Positions 16,526 through 24,849 of a DNA stretch of 62,695 bases are shown here, piece by piece; the stretch's first letter is position 1, and each line of letters opens with the position of its first letter. This stretch comes from DASSYK01 sp036258315 (GTDB lineage: Bacteria > Actinomycetota > Thermoleophilia > Solirubrobacterales > 70-9): assembly GCA_036258315.1 (NCBI GenBank), contig DATADX010000018.1, positions 1 to 62,695 of the forward strand, in the 5' to 3' direction. Below the pieces are notes generated by a model. That model was not told where the DNA came from. It did not search any database and worked only from the letters and a program-made list of their open reading frames with translations. The position numbers and the translations under genes were made by a program.

Positions 16526-17299
16526 CTAGCCGGCCGCCTCCGCCTTGCGGAGGCCCCTGACGGCGAACACCGCGAGCACGGCGGCGAGGCCGACGGCGAC
16601 CGCGAGCGCGAGCAGGAAATCGGCGGGCTGCCCGGCGAGCAGGTCGCGGATCGCATCGATGATCGGGGTGGCGGGATCGAAGGCGGAGACGGCGTGGACC
16701 CAGCCGGTCAGCAGGTCGCGGGGGACGTAGACGGGCGCCACCATCAGGAACAGGAAGGTCGGGACGAGCATCAGCGGCGTCGCCTGGAGGCTGCGGAGGC
16801 GCAGCGCCACTCCGGCTGAGAACAGGGTGCCGGCGATGTTGACGAGGAAGGCGAGCGTATAGAGCCCGACCAGATCGGCGCCGTTGCCGAGCACGTCCAT
16901 CCCCGCGATCAGCGCGATCGCGGTGATCAGCGCCATCGTGATCGCGGCGCGGACGATCGCGACGAACCCGTAGCCCAGGATCAGGGCCGTGCGGTTCGGG
17001 GTCGCGAGCAGCAGTCGCCGCCCGAACCCGAACTGGAAGTCAGCCGCGATCGAGAAGCCCGTGAAGACGCCGCCGAACGCGGCGGCCTGCAACAGCACGA
17101 AGCCGAAGATCCAGGTCGTGTAGCCCGCCGGGTAGTCGAACCCGGGCGCCTGGTCGATCGCCGAGAGTCCCCCGGCGAAGGCGACGAAGAAGAGCAGCGG
17201 CATCGCGAGCGGCGGGAAGAACAGGGCCGGGCTGCTGATGAAGGTGTCGAGGAGCCTGCGGGCGACGCCGCCGGCGACGGAGAAGTAGCGCGCGATCAC
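16526..17299 (-). CDS. ABC-2 type exporter permease
   Basis: 257 residues, about six TM helices, ABC-2 permease family (DrrB/NodJ-like): FFPPLAMPLLFFVAFAGGLS, ILGYGFVAIVRAAITMALIT and a late VPRDLLTGWVHAVSAFDPAT, the region equivalent to the conserved NPxxxxxxxxR segment. The GTG start overlaps the stop of the upstream permease gene by four bases (GTGA), implying translational coupling. Last gene of the three-gene exporter operon transcribed leftwards from 19148. Confidence 0.9.
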   Translation of the reverse strand: MIARYFSVAGGVARRLLDTFISSPALFFPPLAMPLLFFVAFAGGLSAIDQAPGFDYPAGYTTWIFGFVLLQAAAFGGVFTGFSIAADFQFGFGRRLLLATPNRTALILGYGFVAIVRAAITMALITAIALIAGMDVLGNGADLVGLYTLAFLVNIAGTLFSAGVALRLRSLQATPLMLVPTFLFLMVAPVYVPRDLLTGWVHAVSAFDPATPIIDAIRDLLAGQPADFLLALAVAVGLAAVLAVFAVRGLRKAEAAG

Positions 17300-18102
17300 G
17301 TCCGGGCCATCCTTCCCTTGATCGAGATCGTGGCGATCGTCAGCGCGATCGCGAGGATCGCCGCGGCGCAGCCGAACCCGAGCGCGAGCGCCTCGGCGTC
17401 CCAGCCGGTGATCAGGAGGCTGCGCAGCCCCTCGATCATGTAGCTGACCGGGTTGTAGGTGGCGATCTCGCGGAACCAGTCGGTTTCGATCAGGTTTCGC
17501 GGCATCGCCATCGAGCTCAGGAACAGGAACACGAACAGGACCGGGAACAGCCCCTGCACGTTCTCCGGCGAGCTCGCCCGGATTCCCGCGATCAGGCCGA
17601 TCGACCCGAAGGCGAGGGTGATCAAGGTCGCCAGCGCGATCAGGACCAGCGCGCCGGGCAGGCCGGCCTCGATGTGCCCGCCCGCGATCAGCCCGACGGC
17701 GATGTAGCTCGCGGCCTGGAACAGGCCGAGGACCAGGGTCCCTGCGAGCTGCCCGGCGACGAGCGCCGAGGTGCGAATCGGGGTGAGCTGCATCCGGTTG
17801 AAGAAGCCGCTCTGGGTGTCCTCGGCGAGGTTCTGTCCGGTGCCCATCACGGCGAACACACCGGCCTGCAGGAAGGCGAAGGCGAGCGCGAAGGTGAGAT
17901 AGGAGTCCGTCGGGAAGCCGGGCAGGTTCGTCGCCGATTCGAGGCCGGCGGCGTTGATTGCGAGCAGGATCAGCGGGAACAGCGTCGCCGGCACGATCAT
18001 CGCCGGCTGGCGGATCGTACGGAGGATCGAGCGCCGCGCCAGCTCCTTGATCTGAATGCGGAGCGGCGGCGCGCCGCGCTGCGCGACGAGCGCAGCGCTC
18101 AC
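17296..18102 (-). CDS. ABC-2 type exporter permease
   Basis: 268 residues with six predicted TM helices. It includes GTGQNLAEDTQSGFFNRMQL followed by TPIRTSALVAGQ, typical of daunorubicin-resistance-type permeases, and the conserved YNPVSYMIEGLRSLLITGWD. The GTG start (18102) overlaps the ATPase stop by four bases (GTGA). The next permease overlaps its own end in the same way. Two different permeases with one ATPase suggest a heterodimeric exporter; the substrate may be a drug or lipid. Confidence 0.9.
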   Translation of the reverse strand: MSAALVAQRGAPPLRIQIKELARRSILRTIRQPAMIVPATLFPLILLAINAAGLESATNLPGFPTDSYLTFALAFAFLQAGVFAVMGTGQNLAEDTQSGFFNRMQLTPIRTSALVAGQLAGTLVLGLFQAASYIAVGLIAGGHIEAGLPGALVLIALATLITLAFGSIGLIAGIRASSPENVQGLFPVLFVFLFLSSMAMPRNLIETDWFREIATYNPVSYMIEGLRSLLITGWDAEALALGFGCAAAILAIALTIATISIKGRMART

Positions 18103-19148
18103 GCCGGCGACCTCTCCAGGGCGGGCTGCTCGCCGGTGCCCGCCTCCTCGGCGGCCTCGGCCTGGGCGCCCTCGAGCGAGCGCCCCGTCTTCGCGAGGAA
18201 CACGTCGTTGAGGCTCGGCGCGTGCAGCTCGACGTTCGCGACGCGGACGCCGCCGGTGTCGAAGGCGCGGACGATGTTCGCGAGCTCCTCGGCGCCGTCG
18301 GAGAGCCGCGCCGCGGCTCCGTTCGGAGTGCCGGGGACGAGCTCGCCGAAGGGCGCGAGCAGCTCGGCGGCGCGCTCGCGCTCGCTGGGGTCGGCCGGGA
18401 TCACCGCGACGGTCGGGCGCCCGACCTCGGCCTTGAGCGCCGCCGGGGTGCCCTCGGCGACGATCTTGCCGCGGTCGATGATCCCGACGCGGTCGGCGAG
18501 CTGGTCGGCCTCCTCGAGGTACTGGGTCGTCAGGAAGACGGTTACGCCCTCGTCGCGGGAGAGATGCGCGACCTCGTCCCAGAGCGCGGTCCGGCTCTGG
18601 ATGTCGAGGCCGGTGGTCGGCTCGTCCAGGAACAGGACCCTCGGGTCGTGGAGCAGCGCGAGGGCGAGGTCGAGGCGGCGCTTCATCCCGCCCGAGTAGC
18701 CGGCCACCTTGCGGTCGGCGGCGTCGGTTAGCCCGACCCGCTCGATCAGCTCGGCCCCGCGGCGGGTGCGCTCCCGCTTCGACATCCCGTGCAGGGCGCC
18801 CTGGAGGCGAATGTGCTCGTTCGCCGTCAGCTGCGGGTCGAGGGCGGCCTCCTGGAGGGCGGCCCCGATCGCGTCGCGGACCTGCGCGCCCTCGGTGGCC
18901 ACGTCGTGGCCCGCGACGCGCGCGGAGCCGGCCGTGGGAGGGAGGAGGGTGGTGAGCATGTGCACCGTGGTCGACTTGCCGGCGCCGTTCGGGCCGAGGA
19001 AGCCGTAGATCTCGCCGGGCCGGACCTCGAGGTCGATCCCGTCGACGGCGCGGATGCCGCCCTTGAACTCGCGGGCGAGGCCGCTGACCTCGATTCCATT
19101 GTCGGCTCGGCCGGCGCGGGGGGCGCCGGCCTCCGTCGCCGCTTCCAT
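18099..19148 (-). CDS. ABC exporter ATP-binding protein (DrrA-like)
   Basis: 349 residues. Walker A GPNGAGKST, Q-loop ALQEAALDPQLTANEH, signature YSGGMKRRLD, Walker B VLFLDEPTTGLD and switch TTQYLEEADQLAD (the usual His is Gln in the TTQYLEEAD form seen in DrrA proteins). A C-terminal domain of ~100 residues follows, as in DrrA. ATG 19148 has a GGAG ribosome-binding site 5 bases upstream; longer readings upstream run through AT-rich spacer and are not believed. Divergent from the MarR gene, which probably represses it. Confidence 0.93.
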   Translation of the reverse strand: MEAATEAGAPRAGRADNGIEVSGLAREFKGGIRAVDGIDLEVRPGEIYGFLGPNGAGKSTTVHMLTTLLPPTAGSARVAGHDVATEGAQVRDAIGAALQEAALDPQLTANEHIRLQGALHGMSKRERTRRGAELIERVGLTDAADRKVAGYSGGMKRRLDLALALLHDPRVLFLDEPTTGLDIQSRTALWDEVAHLSRDEGVTVFLTTQYLEEADQLADRVGIIDRGKIVAEGTPAALKAEVGRPTVAVIPADPSERERAAELLAPFGELVPGTPNGAAARLSDGAEELANIVRAFDTGGVRVANVELHAPSLNDVFLAKTGRSLEGAQAEAAEEAGTGEQPALERSPA

Positions 19149-19293
19149 GGCTCCTGCCCCCTTCGTATGCTTGGTCCTCGAACTGGTTGACAAGATAGAC
19201 GGCAGTATACATAGATAATTGAGACTTGCAATCTTCGTTAACTTCCAGTAAGGTTGAAGCAACGCGCAGGAGAAACCAGGAGCGGAGCAGGCG
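19149..19293. promoter_or_regulatory. AT-rich divergent promoter region between exporter operon and MarR gene
   Basis: 145 bases, strikingly AT-rich for this window. On the minus strand TTGCAA (19226-19231), a 16-base spacer and TATACT (19204-19209) form a near-consensus promoter for the exporter, about 55 bases before its ATG. On the plus strand TTGACA occurs at 19187-19192. The palindrome GTATAC and the element TATACATAGATA within it are plausible MarR binding sequence. Both flanking genes have normal ribosome-binding sites. Confidence 0.55.
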
Positions 19294-19830
19294 ATGAGCG
19301 AGAAGACCGAGGACCTGACGCAGAACGAGATGCAGGAGTCCACGAAGGCACACGTCGCCTTCGCGGACAAGCACGACCCGGCCAACTGGCTCGCCGGCGA
19401 GATCGGCCGCACCGACCCCGGCAGCGAGGCGTGGAGCGTGATGCACTGGATGATGGTCAGCAACAAGTCGCGGTTCCTCGCGATCGGCCAGGAGTTTGAT
19501 CTCGCCCCGCAGCAGACGCTCGCGATGCGGGTGCTGGGTGGAGGCGGGATGCCGATGGGCGAGCTCGCGAAGGTGCTCTCCTGCGACAGCTCCAACGTCA
19601 CCGGGATCACCGACCGTCTCGAGGAGCGCGGCCTGGTCCGGCGGGTGTCGGCCGAGCACGACCGCCGCGTGAGGATGCTCGTCCTCACCGACGAGGGCGA
19701 GAGGCTCCGCACCGAGATCACCAAGCGCCTCGCCGAGCCGCCGCCCATGATCGCGGCCCTCTCCGAGGACGACCAGAAGGCGCTTCGCGACATCCTCCTG
19801 CGAGCGGTCGAGAACCGCGACGAGGTCTGA
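19294..19830 (+). CDS. MarR-family transcriptional regulator
   Basis: 178 residues. Winged helix at ~70-150: QTLAMRVLGGGGMPMGELAK, LSCDSSNVTGITDRLEERGL, VRRVSAEHDRRVRMLVLTDE and GERLR. The DxR wing motif is present (EHDRRVRML). An N-terminal extension of ~40 residues is longer than the family norm. GGAG precedes ATG at good spacing. MarR genes divergent from drug-type ABC-2 exporters usually repress them until a ligand binds; that role is inference here. Confidence 0.92.
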   Translation: MSEKTEDLTQNEMQESTKAHVAFADKHDPANWLAGEIGRTDPGSEAWSVMHWMMVSNKSRFLAIGQEFDLAPQQTLAMRVLGGGGMPMGELAKVLSCDSSNVTGITDRLEERGLVRRVSAEHDRRVRMLVLTDEGERLRTEITKRLAEPPPMIAALSEDDQKALRDILLRAVENRDEV

Positions 19831-19840
19831 CCGCGCTCCT

Positions 19841-19900
19841 CTGACAACCCGCCCGCCCGGAACTGACCCGCCCGCCCGGAACTGACCCGCCCGGGACTAG
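19841..19900. repeat. Three imperfect 19-22-bp GC-rich tandem repeats
   Basis: The unit CTGACCCGCCCGCCCGGAA appears at 19863-19881. A 22-base version (with an extra AAC) precedes it at 19841-19862, and a diverged copy follows at 19882-19900. They fill the gap between the MarR stop and the promoter of the dehydrogenase gene. Probably slippage-derived; no coding potential. Confidence 0.6.
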
Positions 19901-19921
19901 CCGGAACTAGAGTGCGCCCCG

Positions 19922-20944
19922 ATGCGCGCCGTCCAGGTCACCGACGAGCGGGATCTCTCCGAGACCGAGCTCCCAGATCCCGAGCCGGGCGCCGGCGAGG
20001 TCCTCGTCGACGTCGCCTTCTGCGGCATCTGCGGTTCCGACCTGCACATGCTGCCCTCTCCCGTGGTCCCTGCCGGGGCCGTGATGGGCCATGAGTTCTC
20101 GGGCAGAGTCGCCGCCGTCGGCGACGGCGTCGAGGACTGGTCGGTCGGCGAGCGCGTCAGCGTCTACCCGGGCTCGCCCTGCGGCGAGTGCCCCAACTGC
20201 CTCACCGGCAACCCCCACATCTGCATGCAGCTGGTCGTGCGCGGGCACGGGTTCGGCGGGCGACAAGGCGCCTACGCCGAGCGCGTCGTCGTCGACGCGC
20301 CGACGCTCTTCCGTCTCCCCGACTCCATCTCCGACGAGCACGGGGCGCTCGTCGAGCCGCTCGCAGTCGGCGTCCACGCCGTCGCGATGGCCGCGGCCGA
20401 CCCCGCCGAGCCGGCCGTCGTGCTCGGGGCCGGGCCGATCGGCGTGATGACGGCCCTGGCGGCCCGGGCCGCGAGGTTCGAGCGGCTCGTCGTGGTCGAG
20501 CCGGGCGAGAGCCGCCGGGCGAGGATCGAAGCGCTCGGGTTCACGGCGCTGCCGCTCGACGGGGTCCACGAGGCGGCCGTGGCCGCGCTGGGCGGCGAGC
20601 TGCCCGCCGTCGTCTGGGAGTGCGCCGGCCGCCCCGAGGCGCTCGGACTCGCGCTCGAGCTCGTACGCGGTGCCGGCGTGGTCGTCGCCGCCGGCGTCCT
20701 CGAGGAGCCCGTCCCGCTGAACCAGCTGCTCCTGATCATGAAGGAGGCTCGGATCCAGGGCGTGTTCGGATATACGCGAGAGGACTTCGCCCGCGCGATC
20801 GAGCTGCTCGCCGCGGGGGAGATCCCGGCCGACGACGTGATCACCGAGGTGGCGTCGCTCGGCCGCGCCCAGGAGATGTTCGACGAGCTGCTCCGCCCCG
20901 GGACGGACCAGCTCAAGGTGCTGCTCCGCCCGGGCGCGAGCTAG
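19922..20944 (+). CDS. Zinc-dependent alcohol dehydrogenase (MDR superfamily)
   Basis: 340 residues. Catalytic zinc ligands are Cys37 (CGICGSD) and His57-Glu58 (GHEF), and the structural zinc uses four Cys in CGECPNCLTGNPHIC. The NAD(P)-binding Rossmann motif is VVLGAGPIGVMTALAA (GxGxxG). The lobe after it resembles threonine/sorbitol-dehydrogenase-like MDR members. TAGAGT (19908-19913) ends 8 bases before the ATG, so the mRNA is probably leaderless. Polyol or secondary-alcohol oxidation is likely, but the substrate is not clear. Confidence 0.92.
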   Translation: MRAVQVTDERDLSETELPDPEPGAGEVLVDVAFCGICGSDLHMLPSPVVPAGAVMGHEFSGRVAAVGDGVEDWSVGERVSVYPGSPCGECPNCLTGNPHICMQLVVRGHGFGGRQGAYAERVVVDAPTLFRLPDSISDEHGALVEPLAVGVHAVAMAAADPAEPAVVLGAGPIGVMTALAARAARFERLVVVEPGESRRARIEALGFTALPLDGVHEAAVAALGGELPAVVWECAGRPEALGLALELVRGAGVVVAAGVLEEPVPLNQLLLIMKEARIQGVFGYTREDFARAIELLAAGEIPADDVITEVASLGRAQEMFDELLRPGTDQLKVLLRPGAS

Positions 20945-20953
20945 CGGCTGGCG

Positions 20954-22057
20954 TCAGCTCGTCGCGGGGCCGGGGGCGGTTCCCGGCGGCGAGGAAGCCG
21001 AGCCGCCGCCCTCGACGCTCAGGCTGCGGCGGTACTCCCGCCACTCGTGGACGGAGATCTGGATCGCGGCCGCGGTCGGGATCGCGAGCAGGGCGCCGAT
21101 GATCCCGAACAGGGTCGAGCCGAACAGGACGGCGACGAGGACGATGAAGGGCTCGATCTTGGTCGCGCGCTTCTGGATCTGTGGCTGGATCACGTAGTTC
21201 TCGACCTGCTGGTAGACGATCGCGAACACGATCCAGATGATCAGCGCGATCGGGAAGTTGACGAACGCGACCACGATCGCGACCAGGAACGCCGCGATCG
21301 TCGCGCCGACGACCGGGATCAGGTCGAAGAAGAAGACCAGCACCGCGAGCGGCCCGGCGAACGGCGCCCCAAGGATCTTCAGGACGATGAACGCGGTGAT
21401 GCCGGCGATCGTCGCCTGCAGCAGGGCCCCGCCGACGTAGTTGCCGACGGCGTTCGCGATCCGCCTCAGGGTCCGCTCCATCCGCTCGGCGTGGTCGGGC
21501 CGCTGCGCCTCGATGAACGAGTGCAGCCAGCGCGGGCCGGCGGCGACCATGAAGATGCTGAGGATCAGGATCGTGACGCCGGCGAAGATCGAGTTGACGA
21601 CGCCGACTCCGATGTCGCTCAGCACTCCGGCGGCGTCGGGGATCCGCTCGGGCAGCTTCGCGGCCTCGTCCTGGATCTTCGTCGTGATGTCGTAGTCCTC
21701 GTTGAGGTTCCTGAGCGTCTCGTTGTCCTGCACGTAGTCCTCGACGTCCTGCGCGTACTCGGGCGCGTTGCCGGCGAGGGCCTCGATCTCGTTGACGAGC
21801 GGCGGGATCAGCAGCGCCCCGAGGCCGATCGGGATCAGGATCAGGATCAGGTAGACGACCGCGATCGCGAGACTGCGTTTCATATGGCGCTGGAAGTAGT
21901 TGACGGGCCCGGCCGCGGCGACCGCGATGAAGGCGGCGATCACCAGCCAGCCGAGCGGCTTCCGCAGCAGGTAGATGATGTAGAGGCAGATCAGGACCGC
22001 GACGACGATCAGCACGGTGCGCGCGATCGCCCTGGGTGTCGAATCGATCATGGACAT
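20954..22057 (-). CDS. AI-2E/PerM family permease
   Basis: 367 residues with about seven or eight TM segments and the family layout: two N-terminal helices (TVLIVVAVLICLYIIYLLRK), a long soluble segment (~75-150, ALAGNAPEYAQDVEDYVQDN), then a helix-rich C-terminal half ending in PLAVLVFFFDLIPVVGATIA, YQQVENYVIQPQIQKR and IPTAAAIQI. Family members export small molecules or ions (AI-2, Na+/H+); the substrate is unknown. The tail is Ser/Pro/Gly-rich. Convergent with the dehydrogenase gene. Confidence 0.9.
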   Translation of the reverse strand: MSMIDSTPRAIARTVLIVVAVLICLYIIYLLRKPLGWLVIAAFIAVAAAGPVNYFQRHMKRSLAIAVVYLILILIPIGLGALLIPPLVNEIEALAGNAPEYAQDVEDYVQDNETLRNLNEDYDITTKIQDEAAKLPERIPDAAGVLSDIGVGVVNSIFAGVTILILSIFMVAAGPRWLHSFIEAQRPDHAERMERTLRRIANAVGNYVGGALLQATIAGITAFIVLKILGAPFAGPLAVLVFFFDLIPVVGATIAAFLVAIVVAFVNFPIALIIWIVFAIVYQQVENYVIQPQIQKRATKIEPFIVLVAVLFGSTLFGIIGALLAIPTAAAIQISVHEWREYRRSLSVEGGGSASSPPGTAPGPATS

Positions 22058-22101
22058 CCAGGCTTCCTATTCGCCCTCGGCCCGTACGCTCCTCGCGCGA
22101 G

Positions 22102-23502
22102 ATGAAGCGCACCGCCCACGGATATTGGCTCGAGGAGATGCCTGCAGTGGAGACGCTCCCAGTGGCCGAGGGATCGCTTGACTGCGATGTGCTGGTCGCC
22201 GGCGGCGGCTACACGGGGCTGTGGACTGCCTGGCGGCTGGCGGAGGTCGAGCCCGAGGCCCGCGTGGTCGTGATCGAAGCCGACCGCTGCGGGCACGGGC
22301 CGAGCGGCCGCAACGGCGGGTTCACCAACGAGATGTGGTTCGGGATGGCCTCGATGCGGGACCGCTACGGCGATGCCGCGGCGCTCGCGATCGCCCGCGC
22401 GGCCGCCGACTCGGTGGAGGCGATCGGGCGGTTCTGCGCCGAGCAGGAGGTCGACGCGTGGTTTCGCCGCGCGGGGTACCTTCAGGTCTCGGCCGCTCCG
22501 GCCCAGGACGGCGTCTGGGAACCGGCGGTGCGAACCTGCCGCGAGCTCGGCGAGTCCGACGCCGTCCGCGAGCTCTCTCCTGCCGAGGTCGCCGAGCGCT
22601 GCCGCTCGCCGCGCTTCCGGGGCGGCGCCTTCTATCCGGGGGCGGCGACGGTGCAGCCGGCGCGCCTCGCGCTCGGGCTCCGCGATCGCGTCGCCGCGCG
22701 CGAGCGCGTCCAGGCGTACGACCGCTCGCCGCTGCGGCACCTCCGCGCGGGCCCGTGGGGCTGCGTCGCCGAGACGCCCGGCGCGCGGATCAGGGCCCGC
22801 TCGTGCGTGCTCGCGCTCGGTTCCGCCCTCGCCGGCCCCCGCTCACCGCTCCGCGCGCGGCTCACCGTCACCTCGAGTCACATGGTCCTCACCGAGCCGG
22901 TTCCGGACCTGCTCGAGGAGATCGGCTGGACTGGCGGCGAGTGCATCACCGACGGCCGCGCGATGCTCCACTACTTCCGCACCACCCCGGACGGCCGGAT
23001 CGCCTTCGGGTGGGGAGGGGGGAGGATCGCCTACGGGGCGCGCCTGCACGGGCGGACCGAGGAGGACCCCGCGCTCAATGAGCAGGTCGCCGCGCACCTG
23101 CGCTCCTTCTTCCCGGCCCTCGAGGGGCGGCGCATCACCCACGCCTGGGGCGGCCCGATCGACGTCTCCCCGAGCCACATGCCGATGGCGGTGCCGATCG
23201 GCGACGACCGGGTGTTCGCGGCGTGCGGATATACCGGGAACGGCGTCGGCCCCTCGCACCTGCTCGGCCGCGTGCTCGCCTCGCTCGCGCTCGATCGCCG
23301 CGACGAGTACTCGAGCCTCGCCCTCGTCGAGCCCGACCCGGCCCGGGTCCCGACCGGCCTCGCCGGCTGGCTGGGCGGCAACGCGATCCGCGCCGGCCTG
23401 CTCGCCAAGGAGGCGGCCGAGGAGGAGGAGAGGGTCGCGAGCGCCGTGCACCGCGGCCTCGCCCGGATCCCCGAGCTGATCGGCCTCCACATCGGCCGCT
23501 GA
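22102..23502 (+). CDS. FAD-dependent oxidoreductase, DAO/PuuB-like (amine or amino-acid oxidase type)
   Basis: 466 residues. N-terminal dinucleotide fold CDVLVAGGGYTGLWTAWRLA, then a GRNGGFTNE loop as in gamma-glutamylputrescine oxidase-like enzymes, FYPGAATVQPARLALGLRDR, and a C-terminal FAD-binding GYTGNGVGPSHLLGRVLA. These oxidise secondary or primary amines or N-methyl amino acids. ATG 22102 is preferred over an upstream in-frame start inside the divergent gene; a TACGCT box lies 11 bases upstream. It starts a same-strand run with the GNAT and hydrolase genes. Confidence 0.88.
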   Translation: MKRTAHGYWLEEMPAVETLPVAEGSLDCDVLVAGGGYTGLWTAWRLAEVEPEARVVVIEADRCGHGPSGRNGGFTNEMWFGMASMRDRYGDAAALAIARAAADSVEAIGRFCAEQEVDAWFRRAGYLQVSAAPAQDGVWEPAVRTCRELGESDAVRELSPAEVAERCRSPRFRGGAFYPGAATVQPARLALGLRDRVAARERVQAYDRSPLRHLRAGPWGCVAETPGARIRARSCVLALGSALAGPRSPLRARLTVTSSHMVLTEPVPDLLEEIGWTGGECITDGRAMLHYFRTTPDGRIAFGWGGGRIAYGARLHGRTEEDPALNEQVAAHLRSFFPALEGRRITHAWGGPIDVSPSHMPMAVPIGDDRVFAACGYTGNGVGPSHLLGRVLASLALDRRDEYSSLALVEPDPARVPTGLAGWLGGNAIRAGLLAKEAAEEEERVASAVHRGLARIPELIGLHIGR

Positions 23503-23527
23503 GCCCAATGCCTAGTATCGGGCGCCG

Positions 23528-24013
23528 ATGCCGGACGGCCCGAGCGACAGCCCGCGCCCCCTCGCCGAGGGGGTCGAGATCCGGCCCGCCGCGGCCGGCG
23601 AGGTCGAGGAGCTGCTGCCGCTGATGCGCGCCTACTGCGACTTCTACGAGGTCGACCCGCCCGACGAGGGCCTGCTCGAGATGGCGCGGGCGCTGATCGC
23701 AGACCCCGAGCAGGGGTCGCTCTACGTAGCCGGCGAGGACGCCCGCCTGATCGGGTTCGCGGCGCTCGGCTGGAAGTGGGCGAGCACGCGCGGGGCGCGG
23801 ATCGGGGTGATGGAGGACCTGTTCGTCGACCCCGCCGCGCGCGGCAAGGGCGTCGCCGACGCCCTGATCGAGGTCTGCGCCGAGCGCTGCCGCGAGCGCG
23901 GCGCGCCGGTGCTCGAGTGGGTGACCGCCCCCGACAACCGGCGCGCGCAGGCCGTCTACGACCGGATGGGAGCCGAGGCGAGCAGCTGGCTCGAGTACGA
24001 GTTGGAGCTGTGA
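23528..24013 (+). CDS. GNAT-family N-acetyltransferase
   Basis: 161 residues. Acetyl-CoA-binding core: MEDLFVDPAARGKGVADALI (the R-G-x-G-x-A pyrophosphate loop), preceded by beta strands IGFAALGWKW and followed by RERGAPVLEWVTAPDN and AQAVYDRMGAE. Acceptor unknown. TAGTAT (23513-23518) ends 9 bases before the ATG. Its stop overlaps the next gene's GTG start by four bases (GTGA), so the hydrolase is translationally coupled to it. Confidence 0.9.
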   Translation: MPDGPSDSPRPLAEGVEIRPAAAGEVEELLPLMRAYCDFYEVDPPDEGLLEMARALIADPEQGSLYVAGEDARLIGFAALGWKWASTRGARIGVMEDLFVDPAARGKGVADALIEVCAERCRERGAPVLEWVTAPDNRRAQAVYDRMGAEASSWLEYELEL

Positions 24014-24816
24014 TCGAGCTCAACCACGTCCGCCGCGGTGAGGGGGAGCCGCTGCTCCTGGTCCACTCGCTCGGCGGCACGCTCAGGCAGTGGCTGCCGG
24101 TGATGGACAGGCTCGCCGCCGAGCGCGAGGTGGTCGCCGTGGACATGCCCGGGTTCGGCTCCTCCCCGTCGCTGCCGGCCGATGTCGAGCCCTCGCCTGT
24201 GAACCTCGCCGCGGCGGTGATGGACTTCTACGCGACGCTCGGACTCGGCCCGCCGGCGGTGAGCGGGATCTCGCTCGGCGCCTGGGTCGCGATCGAGTCC
24301 GCGCGCTCGCACGGCGCGAGCGCCGCGGTCGCCCTGTGCCCGGCCGGTTTCTGGCGCGAGCCGTTCGACCCCGGTCGCCCGACCGCCTACCAGGCGGCGC
24401 GGGCGATGCGGCCGCTGCTTCCGCTGCTCCGGATCCCCGCCCTGCGCCGCGCTGCGCTGCGCAGCAACGTCCACGACCCGAGCCGCGTCTCGGCCGCCGA
24501 TGCGATCGAGCTGGTCCGTGGCTACGGCGGCGCCGCAGCCTACGTCGAGGCGAACAGGCTGATGTGCGGAAACACGGTCGCCGACCTGTCGGGGGTGGCG
24601 GCGCCGATCACGGTCGCCTGGGCGGAGTTCGACCGGATCGTCCGCAACCGTCCCCTGAAGGAGGGGATCCTGCCGCCCTCGGTGCGCCAGGTGACGCTGC
24701 CGGGCTGCGGCCACGTCCCGACCTGGGATGACCCGGAGCTGGTCGGCCACGTGGTCCTCGAGGGCACGAGCGAGCGCGCCCGAGCGCGCTCGGCTCCGAG
24801 GGTCACCGGCGTTTGA
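24010..24816 (+). CDS. Alpha/beta hydrolase
   Basis: 268 residues. Oxyanion loop HSLGGTLRQW, DMPGFGSSP, nucleophile elbow GISLGAW (Ser ~93), acid in WAEFDRI and catalytic His in GCGHVPTWDDPE make a complete triad. GTG start coupled to the GNAT stop. The C-terminal ~20 residues are Arg/Ala/Ser-rich. Substrate unknown; ester or lactone hydrolysis is typical. The coupling with an acetyltransferase suggests both act on a shared metabolite, which is inference. Confidence 0.9.
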   Translation: MIELNHVRRGEGEPLLLVHSLGGTLRQWLPVMDRLAAEREVVAVDMPGFGSSPSLPADVEPSPVNLAAAVMDFYATLGLGPPAVSGISLGAWVAIESARSHGASAAVALCPAGFWREPFDPGRPTAYQAARAMRPLLPLLRIPALRRAALRSNVHDPSRVSAADAIELVRGYGGAAAYVEANRLMCGNTVADLSGVAAPITVAWAEFDRIVRNRPLKEGILPPSVRQVTLPGCGHVPTWDDPELVGHVVLEGTSERARARSAPRVTGV

Positions 24817-24843
24817 CATCTCGCCCCGCGCTGTGCATAGGGT
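24813..24843 (+). promoter_or_regulatory. Promoter of the two-domain glyoxalase-fold gene
   Basis: A consensus -35 TTGACA (24813-24818) and TAGGGT -10 box (24838-24843) are separated by 19 bases. The -10 ends 6 bases before GTG 24850, so transcription would begin at or next to the start codon (leaderless). Confidence 0.55.
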
Positions 24844-24849
24844 GATGCC

